From contig JAKAPV010000201.1 of NCBI GenBank assembly GCA_021806845.1, positions 1 to 5,575 of the forward strand: a DNA stretch of 5,575 nucleotides, read 5' to 3'. Made by a program: the position numbers and the translations under genes. The notes beneath the pieces are model-generated. The model was not told where the DNA came from. It searched no databases and worked only from the letters and a program-made list of their open reading frames with translations. Source of the stretch: Bacillota bacterium. GTDB lineage: Bacteria > Bacillota > Sulfobacillia > JAJZYS01 > JAJYTV01. Shown here piece by piece: positions 1 through 5,345 of the stretch (its first letter is position 1; the number at the start of each line of letters is the position of its first letter).

Positions 1-1
1 C

Positions 2-82
2 GGCCTCGAACCACCGCCCCAGCCGCCTCAGGGCAGGCAAGAGCACGAAAACCAGCACCCCGCTGCGTCCGAGGTTGCCTAG
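2..82 (+). CDS. IS256-family transposase, C-terminal tail (partial, runs off left edge)
   Basis: This open frame enters from the left edge and ends at TAG 80-82. It encodes GLEPPPQPPQG, then a charged stretch, then ENQHPAASEVA. A tail of the form L-G-L-(D/E)-P-P-P followed by a short low-complexity extension is common at the C-terminus of IS256 (Mutator)-family DDE transposases. The assignment rests mainly on the second copy at 881-1208. There the same tail (L-D-P ... P-P-P-Q-G ... ENQ.PAASEVA, same TAG) follows directly on unmistakable IS256 C-terminal sequence. The catalytic domain is outside the window, so I cannot tell whether this copy is intact. No frame damage is visible in the part seen. 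The minus strand of this stretch also reads open (an ATG at 115), but the IS reading explains both copies and that one does not. Confidence 0.6.
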   Translation, partial: GLEPPPQPPQGRQEHENQHPAASEVA

Positions 83-110
83 CAGCCTTTGCAGCACCTC
101 GGAGACATGA
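23..110 (+). repeat. 88-bp direct repeat, copy A
   Basis: This stretch aligns without gaps to 1149-1236. By hand count 77 of 88 positions agree, and 9 of the 11 differences are transitions. It covers the last codons of the IS256-like transposase, its TAG stop and the IS end. It is in the same orientation as the other copy, about 1.13 kb away. Confidence 0.85.
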
Positions 111-191
111 CCCATTCGGACCCTACCGTCCTTCGGGGCCGTAAATGAGGGCAGATACCGCGGCTGTAAGTGGACCTGCAATCGCCCTGGG

Positions 192-626
192 TCAGGCGTT
201 CGTGCGCTGCACGAACCATTCAAACTGCGCTGTCATCGTCGGGGTATGTTCGGTGGTATACAGGGTGACCTCCACTGAGATCAGCGCCCGCCCCTTCGTA
301 GCGATGTCGGTGTGAACTTTGGCGGCATCGGTCAGCAAGACCCCCGACGAATACAAGGTTCCGCTCCCCGGTGCTCGGTACTTTACCTCCGCTCGACGCA
401 GAATGGGGATGACTTCGTCCACGTGATCGGAAAACGTGTCGAGCAAGACTTCACCACTCGTCGCTTCAGCCAGAGCAAACTGGGCGCTCGCGTGTACGGT
501 GCCCAGATGATTGAGATAGTTTGGATTCGCATTCAACCGAAATATGTGCTGCTCGCTCTGTGACGGCTCGATACCGACAAAGCGGTTGAAGGGCAAGCGC
601 AAGACACTGCCTTCACCTGGTTCCAT
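192..626 (-). CDS. Hotdog-fold thioesterase, PaaI/DUF4442-like
   Basis: This gene encodes 144 residues from the chosen ATG (624-626), the usual length for a single-domain hotdog thioesterase. The key block is NHLGTVH (residues 39-45) followed by LAEATSG (52-58). The pattern N-x-x-G-T-x-H plus a Glu at the start of the central helix is typical of PaaI-like and DUF4442 acyl-CoA thioesterases, which hydrolyse acyl-CoA or related thioesters in the cytoplasm. E54 is the likely catalytic acid. EVKYRAPGSG (80-89) is the next conserved strand of the fold. The substrate cannot be read from sequence. There is no signal peptide or membrane segment. A GTG at 633-635 would add three residues, but the Shine-Dalgarno sequence AAGGGAG (637-643) sits 1 nt from it and 10 nt from the ATG, so the ATG is preferred. 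The gene stands alone between two IS ends on the opposite strand, and no partner gene is visible. Confidence 0.85.
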   Translation of the reverse strand: MEPGEGSVLRLPFNRFVGIEPSQSEQHIFRLNANPNYLNHLGTVHASAQFALAEATSGEVLLDTFSDHVDEVIPILRRAEVKYRAPGSGTLYSSGVLLTDAAKVHTDIATKGRALISVEVTLYTTEHTPTMTAQFEWFVQRTNA

Positions 627-636
627 CGCAATCACA

Positions 637-643
637 CTCCCTT
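637..643 (-). promoter_or_regulatory. Ribosome binding site of the thioesterase; decides the start
   Basis: The minus strand reads AAGGGAG, then 10 nt, then ATG at 626. The in-frame GTG at 635 lies only 1 nt after this motif, too close to be used from it. The site therefore supports the 144-residue product over a 147-residue one. I see no clear -10/-35 pair upstream. Confidence 0.5.
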
Positions 644-880
644 CGAATACCTATCCGAAAAGTGGAGTCGCGGCGCTGGAACGCCGCGGGGGGTGGCCCC
701 ATGTGGCCGACGGCGGAACGCCAGGGTCGGCCGCACCGCACAAGTGAGTCGACCCGCCTCCTCTGCCGATAGCCTCCCTGCCATGACAGGCTCAAGACAG
801 ATCCTAACGTTGGCCCTGGGGCACATGGAAGGGCAGAGTTGCCAATCCTCCAAGGTGACGCAGAAACTCTCGACGATCGC
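644..880. other. Gene-free stretch with one GC-rich hairpin
   Basis: I find no convincing gene here. Short open frames on both strands show no recognisable domain and overlap one another. The only structure I can support is a perfect 6-bp inverted repeat, GCGGCG (670-675) and CGCCGC (682-687), with a 6-nt loop. It lies about 45 bp upstream of the thioesterase start. No T-run follows directly on either strand, so it is not a clear terminator. The right part of this stretch may hold more decayed IS sequence that is no longer recognisable. Confidence 0.4.
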
Positions 881-1208
881 TGCGGTGCAGGGGACCTTCG
901 CCGCAGGGGCAGGCACCCTCAGATGCCGGCCGCACACCTAAAGTTCGTGCGCACAACGAACCTCACCGAACGCAGTTCCGAAGAGGGGCGTCGTCGCAGC
1001 AAGACGATCCCTCACTTGTTCAACGAGCACGGCACCCTAAAACTCGTCCCCGCACCCTGCCTTGTGCCGTCGCCAGGTGGCAATGCCTCAGCACGACCTT
1101 GAGCTGCATCAGATCGTCCACTTGCGGCAGCAACTCGACCCCTAACCACCGCCTCAGGGCAAGTAGGAGTACGAAAACCAGTGCCCCGCTGCGTCCGAGG
1201 TTGCCTAG
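881..1208 (+). pseudogene. IS256-family transposase, decayed C-terminal fragment
   Basis: Translated from a TGC codon at 881, the frame gives C-x3-D-L-x5-H-x3-P-A-A-H, then KFVRTTNLTERS, EEGRRRSKTIP and GTLKLV. This matches the IS256 (Mutator) C-terminal region in order and spacing: the C..DL.....H block, then RTTN-x-x-ERS-x-E-x-RRR-x-K-x-I-P, then LKLV. The Glu codon at 968-970 (TTNLTE) lies in the segment that carries the last acidic residue of the DDE triad. After LKLV (to 1048) homology leaves this frame. R-W-Q-C appears in a second frame near 1075, and D-L-E-L-H-Q-I-V-H-L-R-Q-Q-L-D-P in a third, ending at TAA 1143-1145. Compared with copy A, the tail also carries a TAG at 1164-1166 before the shared final TAG (1206-1208). 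No N-terminal or central transposase sequence is recognisable upstream, so this is a truncated, frameshifted, inactive relic. Confidence 0.8.
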
Positions 1209-1236
1209 CTGCTTTTACAGAACCTCAGAGACATGA
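1149..1236 (+). repeat. 88-bp direct repeat, copy B
   Basis: This is the partner of 23-110, in the same orientation, identical at 77 of 88 positions by hand count. Read inward from its right end it gives TCATGTCTCTGAGGT, one mismatch from copy A over 15 nt. Confidence 0.85.
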
Positions 1237-1357
1237 GCTCCTTTGCCAAGTTCGCGTGCCATGTAGTAGGCAGCGAGTTCTCTGCGGAGCTACCGCAGAC
1301 CCAACGGGCCCGAATGTGATCCGAAGTTGTCCCGTTGTGTTGGCAGCCTCAAGTGCG

Positions 1358-1369
1358 CCGCCCGGGCGG
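1358..1369. terminator. GC-rich palindrome just downstream of the S41-like gene
   Basis: CCGCCCGGGCGG is a perfect 12-bp palindrome that begins 20 bp past the stop of the S41-like gene. It could form only a short stem, and no T-run follows on the minus strand. It is a weak candidate for a transcription end and may be chance in GC-rich DNA. I see nothing else between 1237 and 1389. Confidence 0.2.
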
Positions 1370-1389
1370 ATCGTCATAGCACGACTTCC

Positions 1390-2808
1390 TCACCGAAGGG
1401 AGCGTAGCCAGCGAGCCACCGGATTCACGCTGGCCTGGATGTCACGCACGGTGAGCGGCACGGGTACAGCTGGCATTAGCGCGGCGTTCTGGGCCTGTGG
1501 TCCGGTAGCCCGGAAGACCTCGGTGGACACCTGACCGAAGAGCCGCGCACCACTCGTATCCACCGCAACGATCTCCCCTGGCCCGCTGGGGGACTCCCCC
1601 GTCGCTTCGCCGACGAGCGTGGCCTCTCCCGCAACGTAGAGGATGTCCGCCGTCATCATCGCAGAGCTGAACGTGCTGGGGCCCGTCAGCACGTAGGTCT
1701 TGCCGCGGTACAGGGGCTCTGCCGCCGGAACTTGCAAAGTCGATCCATACACGGACACAGTGCGGTCTGGCAGATGTTCAAGCCACGGGTTGACGACGCT
1801 GCTATCACCGCCCGGATTCTCCTGCAGGTCCAGGATGACGGCGGGCACTCGACGCCTTGCCACCTCATTGAAGAAGGCTTGGACGGCGGCTTGGTACGCG
1901 GGCGAGTTCCAGCATAGGCGCAACCAGAAGACGGCGTACTTGCCGGAGGGCGCCACCATCCAGGCGAAGGGGGCCTGTGTGAACGCCATGCCCGGCGGGG
2001 CTACGTACGTGTCAAGGAATGCCGCACGCGCGCGATTATACGACGCGGCAAGGCTCAGGACTCGTTCGTCACGAAGTCGCAGGCGGACGGTGTACAGTGC
2101 GCCGTCCGGCCTGCGGAGCGTCATCATCACGGTTCCTTCAGGGGAGACCACGCCGATCCAGTAGAGGAAGTATCCGAAGGTGAGGTCTTGGGCGGCGTTC
2201 CAACGCACCCAGTACGGGTTGCCGGAAATAAGTGCATCGAGGCGTGCTTGCATGGCCATGACCCCGAGTCGGCCAACCCGCACCACCTGGTCGCCGCGGT
2301 GGACGGTGGTCGGGGTGCCAGGCAGAGGAACCGCGACGAGCCCGTCGCTCGCCCAGTAAAACTCAATCGGCAGCACTCTAAGCGAGGCGTTTGGGAATCT
2401 CGGCAGGTGGAGGGTCGGAAATGCCTGCCGTTCGGCGCCTTCCTCCCAGGCTGTGAAGGGCGTCAGGATGGCCGGGCCGACGACAGTGTGCGGGTCGTCC
2501 AGGCGGCGGGCGATCAGGGACGCGACCATCCAGTAGCGCCAGCGCGGCATTGGCTGGGACGCGGTGCGAAGCATGTCCTCGGCGTAGGAGAGGAAAGCGC
2601 TGCGTTCGCTCGGCGAACGTAGCTGAGGGCTGTGTGCGAGAATTGTAGCGATCTCTTGTTTGAGTGCAAACGTGCGCAGTCCGGCCTCGGCGTTGAGCGG
2701 CCGCGCTGTCGACATGGTGGCCAAGGTCACGAGGGCTGCAGCTGCGACGAGCGCGGCGATCTTTGGGTGCGTTGCGTTCACCACGCTAAAATCAGGATGC
2801 TTCGCCAA
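1390..2808 (-). CDS. Exported S41-family peptidase-like protein
   Basis: The frame gives 472 residues. An N-terminal Sec-type signal peptide is visible: Lys16, a hydrophobic run from about 17 to 33, and an A-E-A site at 40-42 with no lipobox Cys. DDPHT (104-108) matches the D-x-H-T motif of the S41 N-terminal part. GDQVVRVG (172-179) looks like the core of a PDZ-type domain. The protease fold follows: VILDLQENPGGD (324-335) is the hallmark D-L-R-x-N-x-G-G strand, and GPSTFSSAMMTA (376-387) carries the expected nucleophile Ser (381 or 382). VGEATGESP (399-407) follows, as in many S41 proteins, but no Lys occurs from 383 to the C-terminus, so the CtpA/Prc Ser-Lys dyad is absent. It probably acts on peptides outside the membrane, or is a non-CtpA-type or inactive homologue; the substrate is unknown. 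The first codon is TTG, immediately after an in-frame stop. A good promoter ends 2 bp before it, so GTG at 2782-2784 or 2779-2781 is a more likely start and still leaves a complete signal peptide. Confidence 0.85.
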   Translation of the reverse strand: MAKHPDFSVVNATHPKIAALVAAAALVTLATMSTARPLNAEAGLRTFALKQEIATILAHSPQLRSPSERSAFLSYAEDMLRTASQPMPRWRYWMVASLIARRLDDPHTVVGPAILTPFTAWEEGAERQAFPTLHLPRFPNASLRVLPIEFYWASDGLVAVPLPGTPTTVHRGDQVVRVGRLGVMAMQARLDALISGNPYWVRWNAAQDLTFGYFLYWIGVVSPEGTVMMTLRRPDGALYTVRLRLRDERVLSLAASYNRARAAFLDTYVAPPGMAFTQAPFAWMVAPSGKYAVFWLRLCWNSPAYQAAVQAFFNEVARRRVPAVILDLQENPGGDSSVVNPWLEHLPDRTVSVYGSTLQVPAAEPLYRGKTYVLTGPSTFSSAMMTADILYVAGEATLVGEATGESPSGPGEIVAVDTSGARLFGQVSTEVFRATGPQAQNAALMPAVPVPLTVRDIQASVNPVARWLRSLR

Positions 2809-2810
2809 TG

Positions 2811-2838
2811 ATCATAGCGCACTGTAGATATATGGCAA
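2811..2838 (-). promoter_or_regulatory. Sigma70/sigmaA-type promoter of the S41-like gene
   Basis: The minus strand reads TTGCCA (2838-2833), 16 nt, then TATGAT (2816-2811). Each hexamer is one base from consensus. Transcription would start near 2803-2804, inside or after the TTG at 2808. The TTG start would then lack a leader, and a GTG about 20 nt downstream becomes the better translation start. I see no strong Shine-Dalgarno sequence before either candidate. Confidence 0.5.
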
Positions 2839-2928
2839 TGGCAATTCCGCTGCGACCGCGCTCCAGGCCGTCACATCGATCGGCCACCCCCGCGGCGGTG
2901 AACTGCGAAGAGGAGAATGCTCAGCTTG

Positions 2929-3051
2929 TTAGGCGCCACCGCCCATAAGTTGACTTATGGCTCGCTGTCGGGCCATTGCACCGAAGCGCCCTAACCTAAG
3001 GGACGCATCGACGCAAACTCGCGTCCTTCGCTCCCGGTCAAGGGCGCCTAA
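2929..3051. repeat. Palindromic block bounded by 9-bp inverted repeats
   Basis: TTAGGCGCC (2929-2937) and GGCGCCTAA (3043-3051) are perfect inverted repeats 123 bp apart end to end. Inside, GCGCCCT (2986-2992) pairs with AGGGCGC (3041-3047). Nested within that, AAGGGACGC (2998-3006) pairs with GCGTCCTT (3021-3028) with one bulged G. The result is a two-tier stem-loop of about 62 nt (2986-3047), which competes with the outer pairing for the same right arm. It could be a bidirectional terminator, a structured RNA, or a small MITE-like or palindromic mobile repeat. I see no target duplication at its edges. The structure is seen directly; the role is not known. Confidence 0.5.
2943..2960. promoter_or_regulatory. 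18-bp palindrome, operator-like
   Basis: CCATAAGTTGACTTATGG has perfect 8-bp arms around a 2-nt centre. It is AT-rich compared with the surrounding DNA. The length and symmetry fit a binding site for a dimeric regulator. It lies about 105 bp upstream of the -35 box of the S41-like promoter, far for simple repression. No regulator gene is in the window. Confidence 0.35.
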
Positions 3052-3114
3052 ACCGTTCATTCAGGGTAGAGGCAAGCCTCCACACGGCCCAAGCTCGCTG
3101 TCCTGACTGGATTG

Positions 3115-3141
3115 CATGGCCGGTGAACTCGGACGGCCATG
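3115..3141 (-). terminator. Hairpin just past the Asp-box protein gene
   Basis: On the plus strand, CATGGCCG (3115-3122) and CGGCCATG (3134-3141) form a perfect 8-bp stem with an 11-nt loop. It begins 5 bp downstream of the TAG stop at 3147-3149. Position and stem suit a transcription end or 3' stabilising structure. No U-tract follows on the minus strand, so it is not a classic intrinsic terminator. Confidence 0.35.
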
Positions 3142-3146
3142 GATGT

Positions 3147-5222
3147 CTACGGAAGGGGTGCACTGTGCAGCCCTGAAGACCCACTCGGCTGGCCGTTCAT
3201 GTTGAGGGCGGGCCAAAAGATCCGTTTGCCGCTCACGAAGAGGGACGTGAGGAACCTCGGGGCAGTGATCGCCGCGTCACGCACCCAGTGCGTTGCACGG
3301 GGCGAAAGTGTGTACCATGCCGTCGTGCTCTGGCTGGACTGTGCGAGCGACGCCAGCAGGTGGCCGTCGGGCAGCAGCATGAGGGCCCCGTACGGGGATG
3401 ACCCGTACTGGACGGTGCTGCGGCTGTCCGGCGGCAGCGGGAGGGCGATGGCCTGCCAGGACCGCCCGCCGTTCCGGCTGATGCGCAGCGGGAACTGCGA
3501 TCCCGGGGAGACGAAGGCCACATCGTTGCCGCCTAACCAGGCGATCTCGGCGAGACCGGCCATCAGCCCCTGCGGATAGACGTACCCGCTCGGCCACGCG
3601 AGGGCGTTCCAGATCCGGCCGTGGTAAGTGGAGCGAAGGAGCGGCTGCAGCGTGCTCGTGCCCATGCCCGGGAGCGCCCCGGGAAGTGCGCCGAAGCGAA
3701 CGCATGGCCCTTGCACGGGACACGAGAGGACAATCTGGTGCCAAGAGCGGCCTCCGTTCGTGGTGGCGATGGCGACCGTGTGCTGACGGGTCAAGCTCCC
3801 GGTCTGGGGGGAGATGATGTGGCTGTAGAGCGCCACCACTGGACTGCCGTAGACCGCCGACTCCACCGCAATGCCGCCGAAGTCCCCTTCCACATAGCCC
3901 TTGGGACCGGGAACAGCCGTCCAGGTGGAACCCCCGTTCAGCGTCTCGTAGAGGACCCGGTAAAACGGCGGTGCAGACCCGTACTGGCGGTTGATGGCCA
4001 GAAAGCTCGCGTAGAGTGTGTCAGGAGCGGACGGATCGAAGGAGACGGACTGGCACGTGGGGCTCGGCATCGGGGTCTGGTTGCTGTACGCGATTGGGAA
4101 CGCGGTCTGCATCGACGCCGCCGCCGCCGTGGTCGTGGAAATAAGCGCCCATGATTTGCCGCTGTCGCGGCTGATCTCAATGCCACCCGGTACGCAGTAG
4201 GCGAAGCTGCTGGTTGTTCCTCTTCCCGCAAGCACCGCGAACGGCAGCGCCTGGCTCTGGGTGAGGGAGTGCACGTCGAGGCGCGCCAGAGTGGACCACG
4301 CGGGCAAGGCGCGGACGGTGAACGGACGCTTCGCCAGGTTGACGAGTTCGTATCCGTAGACGGTCTTCTTGCCTCCCTTTCCCGGGACCCTCTTGCCCAT
4401 CAGCTGGAAGGTCATGCCCGGTATCCTCTTCGCGGGCGGTTGCGCGGGCTGATTGAACTGGTACTGGAGACTCACGGTGTAGTCGCCGCCCGTGACCTGC
4501 CCGAGTCCCGAGGCCAGAGCGGGCACCCGGAAGCTGCCCGTGAGATTGCCGTTCATGTCCTGCCGGGTCTGGCCGACGTTGGCGGTGCTCCTCCCACGGC
4601 TGAGGAGGATGGTGTACGGGAAGGGCTGGCCGATGAGCTGCGTGAGTGGCGCGCAGCCGCTGATGCGCACGATCTGCCCCGGATAGAGGCGCGAGGCCGA
4701 TAGGCGGATATCTCCGCAGCTCTGGCCGTTTCCGCAGCGCGTCGGACGCGGGGCGTGCGTGACCCGGAATCTGGCGTGGGCCTGTGTCACGCCAAGGCAT
4801 CCGCCGATTTGCGGCTTGACGCACGTAACCCCGATCTGATCGACTCCGTCCCGCGGAACGAGCGGCCCAGAAGCTGTGAGGACCGGGATGCGCGGAATGG
4901 TGAAATGGGAAACGAACGTATCCGCACCGGTCCACCGGATCGTAGTGCCCTGGTCGGTGAATCCAGACACGCAGCCGTTCAGGCAGACGGTGAAGACGGG
5001 AGCGGTATGTCCCGCCGCAGTCATGCCGGGGACGGTGCCCCGGATCGTCACGGTGGTCCCCGGGGGACCTGATGCGGGCGAGAGCGTGATGGTCGGCTGG
5101 CCGCTGGAGGCGGCAAGCGTCCCCGCCGCGTCACCCAGTGTCAGGACGAGCACTCCCGCCAGGGCGGGCAGCACACGTGCCCAAATTCCGAGCCGGTGAT
5201 AATCTCCGAGCCGCGAAAGCAT
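3147..5222 (-). CDS. Exported Ig-like / Asp-box (BNR) repeat protein
   Basis: This is a 691-residue protein with an ATG start and a good ribosome binding site. The N-terminus is a Sec signal peptide: arginines at 4, 10 and 16, a hydrophobic run at 17-29, and likely cleavage near 37-39. Two Ig-like (IPT/TIG-style) domains follow. The first (about 43-155) opens with LSPASGPPGTTVTIRG; the second (about 171-275) has LYPGQIVRISG at the matching place. From about 325 the rest looks like a beta-propeller with five Asp-box motifs: SRDSGKSW (351-358), TLNGGSTW (427-434), TTNGGRSW (487-494), STYHGRIW (531-538, degenerate) and SRNGGRSW (582-589). Asp-boxes occur in sialidases, VPS10-type and photosystem assembly propellers, and many uncharacterised secreted proteins. 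I see no sialidase FRIP motif or clear catalytic set, so an enzyme role is not supported. Cysteine pairs (80/84, 163/169, 501/507) could form disulfides outside the cell. There is no sortase motif, lipobox or C-terminal membrane anchor, so it is probably secreted. Substrate-binding or adhesive roles are possible but unproven. Confidence 0.88.
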   Translation of the reverse strand: MLSRLGDYHRLGIWARVLPALAGVLVLTLGDAAGTLAASSGQPTITLSPASGPPGTTVTIRGTVPGMTAAGHTAPVFTVCLNGCVSGFTDQGTTIRWTGADTFVSHFTIPRIPVLTASGPLVPRDGVDQIGVTCVKPQIGGCLGVTQAHARFRVTHAPRPTRCGNGQSCGDIRLSASRLYPGQIVRISGCAPLTQLIGQPFPYTILLSRGRSTANVGQTRQDMNGNLTGSFRVPALASGLGQVTGGDYTVSLQYQFNQPAQPPAKRIPGMTFQLMGKRVPGKGGKKTVYGYELVNLAKRPFTVRALPAWSTLARLDVHSLTQSQALPFAVLAGRGTTSSFAYCVPGGIEISRDSGKSWALISTTTAAAASMQTAFPIAYSNQTPMPSPTCQSVSFDPSAPDTLYASFLAINRQYGSAPPFYRVLYETLNGGSTWTAVPGPKGYVEGDFGGIAVESAVYGSPVVALYSHIISPQTGSLTRQHTVAIATTNGGRSWHQIVLSCPVQGPCVRFGALPGALPGMGTSTLQPLLRSTYHGRIWNALAWPSGYVYPQGLMAGLAEIAWLGGNDVAFVSPGSQFPLRISRNGGRSWQAIALPLPPDSRSTVQYGSSPYGALMLLPDGHLLASLAQSSQSTTAWYTLSPRATHWVRDAAITAPRFLTSLFVSGKRIFWPALNMNGQPSGSSGLHSAPLP

Positions 5223-5230
5223 CAGAGTAT

Positions 5231-5236
5231 CCCCTC
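5231..5236 (-). promoter_or_regulatory. Ribosome binding site of the Asp-box protein gene
   Basis: GAGGGG on the minus strand sits 8 nt before the ATG at 5222, which fixes the start. The upstream region (5237-5345) shows no clear -10/-35 pair. A short inverted repeat TGCCC-GAT-GGGCA (5265-5277) lies in the presumed leader. Confidence 0.55.
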
Positions 5237-5345
5237 TTCACCGAGTGTGTCGTTTAGGCCAGTGTGCCCGATGGGCAGAACCATGTCTGGGCAAGGCAAA
5301 CTCCCCTTACGGTACACCAATAGCCGCCGGGGGTGACGCCGCCGA

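Larger units (their letters stand above)
1..110 (+). mobile_element. Right end of an IS256-like insertion sequence (copy A)
   Basis: The transposase tail stops at 82. About 28 bp of non-coding sequence follow, ending in GAGACATGA at 102-110, where similarity to the second copy stops abruptly (CCCATTCGGA here, GCTCCTTTGC there). A shared breakpoint just outside a transposase gene is what an IS terminus looks like. Read inward from the end, the sequence is TCATGTCTCCGAGGT, the candidate right terminal inverted repeat. The left end is off the window, so the inverted repeat and the target duplication cannot be confirmed. Confidence 0.55.
881..1236 (+). mobile_element. Remnant right half of an IS256-like insertion sequence (copy B)
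   Basis: The remnant comprises the decayed transposase C-terminus plus the 28-nt tail and IS end at 1209-1236. Its right boundary is set by loss of similarity to copy A after GAGACATGA. The left boundary is uncertain: 881 is only where transposase similarity becomes readable. Differences from copy A are mostly transitions and include stop-creating changes, consistent with drift after loss of function. Confidence 0.7.
2839..3146. other. Gene-free spacer rich in inverted repeats
   Basis: This spacer of about 300 bp between the S41-like promoter and the stop of the Asp-box protein gene has no coding frame I would defend. It holds the palindromic block 2929-3051, the 18-bp palindrome 2943-2960 and the hairpin 3115-3141, described separately. 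The part at 2839-2928 shows only a 5-bp inverted pair (GGCCG 2866-2870, CGGCC 2881-2885), which is within chance. Confidence 0.6.

Noticed and set aside
1..115. Minus-strand open frame starting at ATG 115 (MGHVSEVLQRLLG...) running off the left edge, with a matching broken frame in the second copy
   Set aside because: Both copies are better explained as the reverse strand of an IS256 transposase tail and IS end. In copy B the minus-strand frame is the exact complement of recognised transposase C-terminal sequence.
198..216. Perfect hairpin GTTCGTGC-GCT-GCACGAAC at the end of the thioesterase gene
   Set aside because: It lies within the last codons before the stop and has no T-run after it. 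It may help end transcription, but I would not call a terminator.
632..937. Minus-strand 101-codon frame upstream of the thioesterase
   Set aside because: Overlaps the thioesterase 5' end in another frame and the IS relic on the other strand; Arg/Pro/Cys-rich with no recognisable motif.
943..961. Inverted repeat GTTCGT ... ACGAAC resembling the one at 198-216
   Set aside because: It is the coding sequence of the conserved transposase segment KFVRTTNL, so the symmetry is incidental.
1215..1289. Minus-strand frame reading RRELAAYYMARELGKG into the IS repeat
   Set aside because: Only about 24 codons between stops, no recognised family, and it crosses the IS boundary. It could be a gene scrap, but the evidence is too thin.
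1700..2622. Long plus-strand open frames opposite the S41-like gene
   Set aside because: Shadow frames of a high-GC gene; the minus-strand translation has the conserved protease motifs and these have none.
2896..3129. 9-nt direct repeat CGGTGAACT at 2896-2904 and 3121-3129, as a possible target duplication around the palindromic block
   Set aside because: The sequences just inside the two repeats are not inverted repeats of each other, and the repeats do not abut the 9-bp inverted pair. A 9-nt match may be chance.
3139..4703. Plus- and minus-strand alternative frames across the Asp-box protein gene
   Set aside because: Arg/Pro-rich shadow frames typical of high-GC DNA, with no domain.
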